Position numbers and translations under genes: made by a program. Shown in pieces: positions 15,333 through 20,734 of a stretch of 20,734 nt of DNA. Position 1 is the stretch's first letter. Every line of letters begins with the position of its first letter. This stretch comes from JAFMIT01 sp049421205. GTDB taxonomy: Bacteria > Actinomycetota > Actinomycetes > S36-B12 > UBA5976. A model generated the notes under the pieces. That model worked only from the letters and a program-made list of their open reading frames with translations. It made no database searches and had not been told where the DNA came from. Location: contig JBMSMQ010000021.1 in NCBI GenBank assembly GCA_049421205.1, positions 1 to 20,734 of the forward strand, in the 5' to 3' direction.

Positions 15333-17405
15333 ATGAGTGAAACCGACTATCCCCTCCTTGCCGCGCGAACAGGAAAATTCAGGCGTGGCGTTCCTCGAAA
15401 TTTCAAACTGGCTAGCAATGCACATGCCGTTGCATTTCTTCGTGCAAAAGATGGATTTTCAGCCAAACTCGATTTATGGGTAGTGAGGAATCTCGACTCT
15501 ACTCCAAATGAGCAACTCCTCATTGATACAGATGTCTTGAACTTTGATGATGGTGAACTCTCGCCAAAAGAGAAGGCCCGTCGCGAGCGCTTACGTGAAT
15601 CTGGTGCAGGTATTACTCAGTTTTCAAGCAATTCAGATCTGAGTATTTTTGTCTTCCCACTTTCCGGTTCACTCTTTATTTGGCAGGATGGAAAAGTTAG
15701 ACAGCTTGGGGATTGGAATGCCGTCGTTGATCCACAACTTAACCCAAGTGGAAAGTACGTCGCGTTTACGAGTGGTCAAGATTTCATTGTGAGTAGCATT
15801 GAAGGTGACGAAATAGTTCGCATTGCTGCCGAAAGTGAAACGGTGTCTTATGGACTTGCGGACTTTATTGCGAGTGAAGAGTTATCACGCTACCGCGGAC
15901 ATTGGTGGAGTCCCGATGGAACTTCGCTCCTTGTTCAGAGAACGGATGAATCAAATGTTGCAGAGCGCTGGATTTCAGATCCCACAAATCCAGATGTGCC
16001 ACCTCGAATGCATCGCTATCCTCAGGCTGGAACTGAAAATGCGGAGATAGAACTACTTTCGCTTTCCATCACGAGCAAAGACATCACACGGGTATGGAAA
16101 TCCTCAGAAGACACTCCATATCTTGCAAGTGTTGGTTTTAGTGCACAATCGGGTTGGTTTACTGCGCTCGATCGACACCAGCAACGACTTGAACTTTTCA
16201 AAGTTGAAAATGGGGTAGCAGTCTCTCTTCACACAGACGTAGATGAGGCATGGATTGATTGTGGTATCGGGGTGCCACAACTATGCCTTAATGATGTCCT
16301 CGTCAGTTCCACTGTAGGGAAAACTCGAGATGTGTTTATTGGGGATAGGAAACTTGAATTTGGTTCAGGTCATATCCAAGAAGTTTTGAGTGTCACCGAA
16401 GATGCTGTGATTTTTTCTGCTTACACAAATCCTTGGAATCTTGTGCTCTTCAAGTTAGGAAAAACCTTAGAAAACCTGAGCGACCTTGATGGTTGGGCGA
16501 CAGGCGTATTTGATAAAGATTATGCGCTTATTTCTCAGTCACGCACCACTGGACCGGCACAATTTTTGGTGAAGAGAAATGGTGAGACTGTGTATGAAAT
16601 TGCAAGTAATGCAGTTTTGCCACCACTTAAAGTTTCATTGAACTTTTTCGAAGTCACCGATCGTTCACTTCCTGTAGTAGTTCTCTGGCCAGAACAACCA
16701 GTCTTAGAAAAACTTCCCATCATTGTCAATATCTACGGTGGACCGCATCACAGTGAAGTAATAGCAGCAGAGCAAACATTCTATGACGATCAATGGCTTG
16801 CTAATCAGGGATTCTGTGTTGTCGTGATTGACAATGCTGGAACACCAGGAAAAGGTCCAGCGTGGGAACGTGAGGTTTACCTTGATCTCTCCGAGATCAT
16901 TCTCAAAGACCAGGTATTGGCGCTCAAAGAAATCTGTGCACGCTTTCGCGACAAGGTTGATGAATCGAGAGTGGGCATTGCTGGATGGTCATTTGGAGGG
17001 TATCTCTCTGCACTCGCCGTGCTCGATCGACCTGATGTGTATAAAGCCGCCTGGGCTGGTGCACCTGTTACAGATTGGCAGTTATATGACACTGCCTACA
17101 CCGAAAGATACTTGTCTCATCCAAAAACCCATCCCGATGTCTACCAAAAGAACTCGCTTATTCATCGAGCACATAAACTCTCACGCCCATTAACACTCGT
17201 GCATGGTTTAGCCGATGACAATGTGTTGGCGGCTCACTCGCTTCAACTCTCACGCGCACTATTAGCGCAAGGAAAAGCACATAACTTTCTACCACTTGCT
17301 GGCGTTTCTCATATGACCCCGCAAGAGGACATTACAAAAAACCTCATGATTATGATGCTGAACTTCTTCAAAGAGCACTTATCCGCTGACGAAATCCAAT
17401 CCTGA
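15333..17405 (+). CDS. S9-family serine peptidase, dipeptidyl-peptidase IV-like
   Basis: The 690-residue protein has a beta-propeller N-terminal part (DPPIV_N type) and a C-terminal alpha/beta-hydrolase domain. The catalytic serine is S553 in GWSFGGY, the aspartate D628 in HGLADDNV, and the histidine H660 in AGVSHM. Y468 in IYGGPHH is placed to form the oxyanion hole. A double glutamate E182-E183 in SEELSRYRGHWWSPDG corresponds to the pair that grips the substrate amino terminus in DPP IV, so removal of N-terminal dipeptides is likely. There is no signal peptide, so it should act on peptides in the cytosol. It converges, with a 27-nt overlap, on an operon that descends from a peptide importer. 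No strong promoter or ribosome binding site precedes the ATG. Confidence 0.9.
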   Translation: MSETDYPLLAARTGKFRRGVPRNFKLASNAHAVAFLRAKDGFSAKLDLWVVRNLDSTPNEQLLIDTDVLNFDDGELSPKEKARRERLRESGAGITQFSSNSDLSIFVFPLSGSLFIWQDGKVRQLGDWNAVVDPQLNPSGKYVAFTSGQDFIVSSIEGDEIVRIAAESETVSYGLADFIASEELSRYRGHWWSPDGTSLLVQRTDESNVAERWISDPTNPDVPPRMHRYPQAGTENAEIELLSLSITSKDITRVWKSSEDTPYLASVGFSAQSGWFTALDRHQQRLELFKVENGVAVSLHTDVDEAWIDCGIGVPQLCLNDVLVSSTVGKTRDVFIGDRKLEFGSGHIQEVLSVTEDAVIFSAYTNPWNLVLFKLGKTLENLSDLDGWATGVFDKDYALISQSRTTGPAQFLVKRNGETVYEIASNAVLPPLKVSLNFFEVTDRSLPVVVLWPEQPVLEKLPIIVNIYGGPHHSEVIAAEQTFYDDQWLANQGFCVVVIDNAGTPGKGPAWEREVYLDLSEIILKDQVLALKEICARFRDKVDESRVGIAGWSFGGYLSALAVLDRPDVYKAAWAGAPVTDWQLYDTAYTERYLSHPKTHPDVYQKNSLIHRAHKLSRPLTLVHGLADDNVLAAHSLQLSRALLAQGKAHNFLPLAGVSHMTPQEDITKNLMIMMLNFFKEHLSADEIQS

Positions 17406-18026
17406 AATTTCATCACTTGAGGATTTTGGTTTTGGTTGAATTATTGGTAGGAGAATATCTCTTTCGATTGGAATAGATACTTTTTCAGGGTGAAAATTAA
17501 AAATATTCTCCGCGAGATTTTCAACGACACTCACACGTTTTTCAAAAAGTATGAATCCAACATGTAAATCTCTGTGAATCTCTGCAATATTAGTTTTTAG
17601 TATTTCGCAGACAGGAGCACTCATTGTAGAAAGAAACGTCCAAGCGATTACGACTTCTGGCCGAAGCGCAATTGCATAAGCGAGCTTGGTGTGAGCAATT
17701 TGTAACTCTGATAACTCTCGAAGAGGTGTGTCTACAATCGAATCTGCCTTCAAGAATTGAAGTATTTCTTCAATTGCCTGAAGACTTCGTTTCCTGCTCA
17801 CTTTCTTATGTTTCTTGAATTGCTTGCTTATGAGATCACCAAGTGTGCGTTTTGAATCAAATTCATTATCGGCAGATAGGGTTCCGATTGAATTGCCGTT
17901 GAGGTAATTCTCGCGTTCGCTTACAATTTCAGTGAATATAGACTCGATAGTGGCTCCACCAATGACTGCAGTGATGCTCTGAATTTCACATTCAAATTCG
18001 ATATCGTCATTCTGGTACCTAAGCAT
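17379..18026 (-). CDS. ABC-ATPase-like protein of DppF type with lost catalytic motifs
   Basis: Residues 105-170 of 215 align without gaps to the LSGGQ-to-switch region of oligopeptide ATPases, keeping ALRPEVVIA and SVVENLAE. Every catalytic position is changed: LSGGQ reads LSELQ, the Walker B D-E pair is W129-T130, the D-loop SALD is STMS, and the switch histidine is K163. At the N-terminus AVIGGATIESIF occupies the Walker A place, with E28 for the lysine. The protein is about 100 residues shorter than DppF and lacks the C-terminal oligopeptide domain; the segment between Walker A and the signature is shortened. It cannot bind and hydrolyse ATP in the usual way. The frame is intact, and its start overlaps the upstream gene as ATGCTTAG. 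I infer a structural or regulatory pseudo-ATPase; a decaying gene is the alternative. Confidence 0.65.
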   Translation of the reverse strand: MLRYQNDDIEFECEIQSITAVIGGATIESIFTEIVSERENYLNGNSIGTLSADNEFDSKRTLGDLISKQFKKHKKVSRKRSLQAIEEILQFLKADSIVDTPLRELSELQIAHTKLAYAIALRPEVVIAWTFLSTMSAPVCEILKTNIAEIHRDLHVGFILFEKRVSVVENLAENIFNFHPEKVSIPIERDILLPIIQPKPKSSSDEISGLDFVSG

Positions 18027-18960
18027 TGCTACCGTTCACCTCACTGTAGTAAGCGGTGCGCTCTTCAGCACTCAAGTGACATCGAAGTACATGGGTATCA
18101 GTTAATGACACTGTGACCGGGAATGTTGTCGTGCAAAGATTTTCAGACACTCTGAGCTTCGCCCCACAATCCTTTGAATATGGACAGCCTAGTGGTGCAT
18201 ATGTCCTAGGAAATTTCTTTTGCTTCATCGCTAATGTGATGGGATGAAGGGCTTTGCGGGTCAACTCTATGCTCGATCCATATTCAAGTAATACACCAGC
18301 TTGCAAGACGCCAACAGCATCTGTGCTCTTAAGAGCCCAACTGAGATCTGTTGTGAGGAAGAGACTGCACGCACCTGTGTTTATCTGAAATTGCTGTAGC
18401 AGTCCGAGCAATTGAGCATTTTCGTAATCGTCAAGTTCAGTTTCGATTGATTCAAAAATAAGGAACTTGACTTGAAGCAACATCCCAAGTAACAGTAGCA
18501 ATTTCACTCTTTCAAATGCCGAAATATCTTTTATCTTTGCGGAAACAAAATATTCATCTAAATCCAGAAACTGAAGTTCGTCCGAGAGGGATCTGGGGAG
18601 GGTTCCACCACGCTCTTTCATTAAGAATTTCAGTAACGCGCTAACGGTTTTTTCTGGATTAAAGGCATCCAATAAGTATGGGGCAATCACCTGAATTTGA
18701 GACTGTAGCTCAATTTGATTTTTGGTTACCAAAGGATTAGCGAAATCTCTTTCATCAATCAAATATTGTCCTGAAAGCATGTAGTCATCAAGGTATTCAA
18801 AACTTGAAAGGCCAAGTGCAAGTTCACTTATTACTTCTTTAGATCCACAGATTAGAGATAGTGAAGTCGCTTTCGTAATGTGTACATTGAGTTGACGGGC
18901 TATGTCAACGCGCTCCTTCGCATTTGATTTCACAATACTGAGGTTTTTCAACACAATCAT
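18019..18960 (-). CDS. ABC-ATPase-like protein of DppD type with lost catalytic motifs
   Basis: The 313-residue length equals a normal DppD/OppD. In the Walker A position CGSKEVISE (38-46) has I44 for the lysine. The signature reads ISAF (146-149) with about two residues missing before ERV. Walker B is KFLIFES with E170 and S171 for the D-E pair, though the D-loop TELD (174-177) survives, and the switch histidine is T204 in FLTTDL. The C-terminal oligopeptide-transporter domain is well kept: HPITLA, then GCPYSKDC, C276 and VLRCHL give four conserved cysteines (259, 265, 276, 294). The start overlaps the upstream stop as ATGA and has GGAGG further upstream. So the ATPase core has lost its chemistry while the terminal domain has not. 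I infer a repurposed subunit. Confidence 0.7.
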   Translation of the reverse strand: MIVLKNLSIVKSNAKERVDIARQLNVHITKATSLSLICGSKEVISELALGLSSFEYLDDYMLSGQYLIDERDFANPLVTKNQIELQSQIQVIAPYLLDAFNPEKTVSALLKFLMKERGGTLPRSLSDELQFLDLDEYFVSAKIKDISAFERVKLLLLLGMLLQVKFLIFESIETELDDYENAQLLGLLQQFQINTGACSLFLTTDLSWALKSTDAVGVLQAGVLLEYGSSIELTRKALHPITLAMKQKKFPRTYAPLGCPYSKDCGAKLRVSENLCTTTFPVTVSLTDTHVLRCHLSAEERTAYYSEVNGSNA

Positions 18961-19637
18961 CGAAGTAACCTCCGGCTGTGACGTAATGACGCATACACCA
19001 AAACAAGAAGCAAAACGAAAAATACAAAGGTATAGATTGATACATTCAATTTGTAGATTGCTTCATCACCTGAATACACTGAATCAAAATGCAGAAGCAC
19101 GAGATAGGAAAGAAAAATCACAGGAGCAAGTAAAATTTCAGAGCTACGGGCTTTATCCAGAAACATCAGTGACTGTGGATTTCTCACCCATAACTTGTAG
19201 AGAAGATTCTCACCTTCCCTTTGGCTTCTATACCGATAGCGAGTCAATGCGGCTAGAAGTGAAAGCAAACTTATTACTACTGTTAAGGTTGCTAGAAGTA
19301 CTGACGTAATTTTCAGTAGTCGTAAATCAAGAAACGTGATGTATTCAAGGAGTAAGAGGGCCGATGCTAATGTTCCAGCAATCAGTAGAACTATTCCAAG
19401 CCACATACCGCGATGCCAAATTCTTGAAAGTAGTGAGAGAAGGATTTTTGAGATGACTAATAAAAAAAGTAGTGTCACACCAGTATTCAGCAGGTCATTC
19501 TGATGGGCCTCAAAATTCACGGCGAACTCAGTTAATGGAGTCAAATTGAAATCACCTGAGATGAGATAGATTCCGATTAAATAGATCAATATTCCAATGA
19601 TTGCAGATGGTAGATATTGAAAGACTTTCATTGTCAC
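18957..19637 (-). CDS. Six-helix membrane protein in the place of the Dpp permeases
   Basis: I do not recognise this by motif. The 226-residue protein has about six hydrophobic segments (8-27, 53-70, 77-102, 108-131, 168-183, 199-218). There is a 25-residue loop after the first and a basic 36-residue loop after the fourth (TRYRYRSQREGENLLYKLW and onward). That layout equals DppC-type permeases: a loop after helix 1, a cytoplasmic coupling loop before the last two helices, and a basic tail (SLRHSRRLLR). The canonical coupling-loop residues are not evident, and the protein is about 60-80 residues short. It lies between a peptide-binding protein and two ATPase-like genes, with 4-nt overlaps on both sides. 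The start at 19637 is GTG (GTGA overlap); an ATG at 19631 is the alternative. A diverged single permease is my inference. Confidence 0.5.
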   Translation of the reverse strand: MTMKVFQYLPSAIIGILIYLIGIYLISGDFNLTPLTEFAVNFEAHQNDLLNTGVTLLFLLVISKILLSLLSRIWHRGMWLGIVLLIAGTLASALLLLEYITFLDLRLLKITSVLLATLTVVISLLSLLAALTRYRYRSQREGENLLYKLWVRNPQSLMFLDKARSSEILLAPVIFLSYLVLLHFDSVYSGDEAIYKLNVSIYTFVFFVLLLVLVYASLRHSRRLLR

Positions 19638-20734
19638 TCAAGGTCCGAAGCTACAACTTTAAGCCCAAGATCGTTAAAAACTGGGACTGAAAATGCAGAC
19701 CAAACTCCAACCGCTGTCACATTACTCCCCCAGAAGAATTGTGTGCGATATTGAAACAGTGGTAACAGAAAAGTTTTGTCCATTAACTGTTGATTAATCG
19801 CCACCCAGGCATCGCGCTGTTCTCCATCTGATTCGATCTGCAAAACCTCGTTGAATGAATCTAAAATTATTTTGAATTCTTCCGAATTACCACTTGCAAT
19901 GAATTGTCGAAATCCTGCAGGCAGTAGAAATTCACGTGCCAAACTTGCAGGATGAAGCCACTCAGGAGTCATTATTAACATAAACAAGTCGTCGCGCTTT
20001 TTGGGATTTCGTAAGTTAGCGTAGTAGGAATTAGCACTTACGACCTTCAAAGAAATAAGTATCCCGATTTTATTGGCCGCCTTGCTCACACTTTCAGCTT
20101 GAGCAATTGCCACTTCACTATCCCATACCAACATTCCAAGACCTAGATCCTTGGTTGTGGCCCGTTTATAAATTTGAGGACATTCATTCTTGGCTTCAAG
20201 TAGTAAGGATTGTGCTCGTTCTATATTGCCAGTTTCTAAAAGGTCTTCAAAACCTGCCATTGGAGTCGAAAACGAAGGGAAAAGGCTAGGTGTCAAAAGA
20301 GATGTGATGAGTTCAGGACCGAATATTTCGCCCCTGTCCTTATTCAACATTTCGTTTCGATTGAGTGCAAAGTACAAAGCACGTCGTAACGGCGCACAAG
20401 CAATAGTCTCGAGATTGAACATAATGGCGCTCATCGAGTTTTCAAGATCATTGACACGTTGATTTTCAAACGCTGGATCATTGAAGATGCGGAGTAAGTC
20501 AGTGTCACCAAGTCCATCGAGATTCAGTGCGTCAGTCCCAAGATTTATACCCTCAATCAGTTCAGTTACCGTTTCGTTCTCGGTTAGATTCGAGGTGATA
20601 AGCACCTGATCAGGTATCGCTTTTCTAACGTCGTCATTTGACCACTTTAAGTTTCGGATAAGTAGCAGACTGCTAGGAATTGACTGATCAGAGATGCGAT
20701 ATGGTCCTGACGCCAGAGGCTTATCTTGGTATCG
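19634..20734 (-). CDS. Extracellular solute-binding protein, family 5 (peptide-binding type), 5' end outside the window
   Basis: The frame is open to the right edge of the window, giving 366 residues of the C-terminal part. It starts within lobe I: PLASGPYRI matches the SGPY motif of SBP_bac_5 proteins, followed by LLIRNLKWSNDDVRKAIPDQ, the common RNP-x-W segment. Further on, APLRRALYFALNRNEM matches the VRQALAYAIDR region, and the C-terminus has the usual GEQRDAWVAINQQLMDKTFL helix and LFQYRTQFFW segment. Known members bind dipeptides, oligopeptides, nickel or sugars outside the membrane and deliver them to an ABC permease. The N-terminal signal or lipobox is not visible here. It overlaps the membrane protein gene by four bases. 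Ligand unknown; peptides are the family default. Confidence 0.8.
   Translation of the reverse strand, partial: RYQDKPLASGPYRISDQSIPSSLLLIRNLKWSNDDVRKAIPDQVLITSNLTENETVTELIEGINLGTDALNLDGLGDTDLLRIFNDPAFENQRVNDLENSMSAIMFNLETIACAPLRRALYFALNRNEMLNKDRGEIFGPELITSLLTPSLFPSFSTPMAGFEDLLETGNIERAQSLLLEAKNECPQIYKRATTKDLGLGMLVWDSEVAIAQAESVSKAANKIGILISLKVVSANSYYANLRNPKKRDDLFMLIMTPEWLHPASLAREFLLPAGFRQFIASGNSEEFKIILDSFNEVLQIESDGEQRDAWVAINQQLMDKTFLLPLFQYRTQFFWGSNVTAVGVWSAFSVPVFNDLGLKVVASDLE

Noticed and set aside
17379..18960. Annotating the two ABC genes as working peptide-transport ATPases or as simple pseudogenes
   Set aside because: Catalytic motifs are missing at every site, so normal ATPase function is not supported. 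There are no stops or frameshifts and the overlaps are intact, so a pseudogene label is not supported either.
1..20734. Search by eye for tRNA/rRNA genes, CRISPR arrays, insertion sequences and riboswitches
   Set aside because: No direct-repeat arrays, transposase motifs, terminal inverted repeats or tRNA arms were seen, and intergenic spaces are too short for known riboswitches.

Overview
The window looks like chromosomal core from a small-genome, low-GC member of the Actinomycetota. Actinobacterial markers are mshB (mycothiol synthesis), a DUF3180 membrane protein closing the folate operon, a small membrane protein with a DivIVA-type motif beside dapE, the actinobacterial forms of DapD and DapC, and the run tilS-hpt-ftsH-folP-folB-folK-DUF3180, which matches the order in Mycobacterium except for missing genes. 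The A+T-leaning sequence, near absence of intergenic DNA and mutually overlapping genes suggest a streamlined planktonic lineage such as Nanopelagicales (acI). That placement is inference. I found no RNA gene, mobile element or CRISPR array, and no gene-free stretch over 300 bases.

Layout. 1-688 (minus) is the 5' part of a TPR protein. It diverges from a plus-strand pair: a PD-(D/E)XK nuclease-like protein and a CPBP intramembrane protease. From 2245 to 8084 a minus-strand chain runs DivIVA-like protein, tilS, hpt, ftsH, folP, folB, folK, DUF3180, mostly joined by 4- or 8-nt overlaps. dapE (minus) and dapD (plus) diverge from a tiny shared promoter at about 9280. Next come gltA, dapC and fdxA (all minus). 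cysS (plus) diverges from fdxA and converges on mshB (minus). A cytosolic S9-type peptidase (plus, 15333-17405) follows. The right end is a minus-strand operon derived from a dipeptide/oligopeptide ABC importer: substrate-binding protein (cut by the window edge), a six-helix membrane protein and two ABC-ATPase-like proteins.

How the genes work together. dapD, dapC and dapE supply three consecutive steps of the succinylase branch of diaminopimelate/lysine synthesis. folP, folB and folK belong to folate synthesis, but folE, usually between ftsH and folP, is absent here. mshB makes the GlcN-Ins precursor of mycothiol, and its convergent neighbour charges tRNA with cysteine.

The most unusual finding is the terminal ABC operon. 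Both ATPase-like proteins still align with DppD/DppF-type ATPases, yet the Walker A lysine, Walker B acid and catalytic glutamate, the signature glycines and the switch histidine are all replaced, while every frame stays open and translationally coupled. One small membrane protein stands where two permeases are expected. I infer a repurposed, ATPase-dead relative of a peptide importer.

Two genome-wide habits also show. Several promoters have a TANNNT -10 box 5-7 bases before the start codon, implying leaderless mRNAs. All four convergent gene pairs overlap at their 3' ends, leaving no room for terminators between them.
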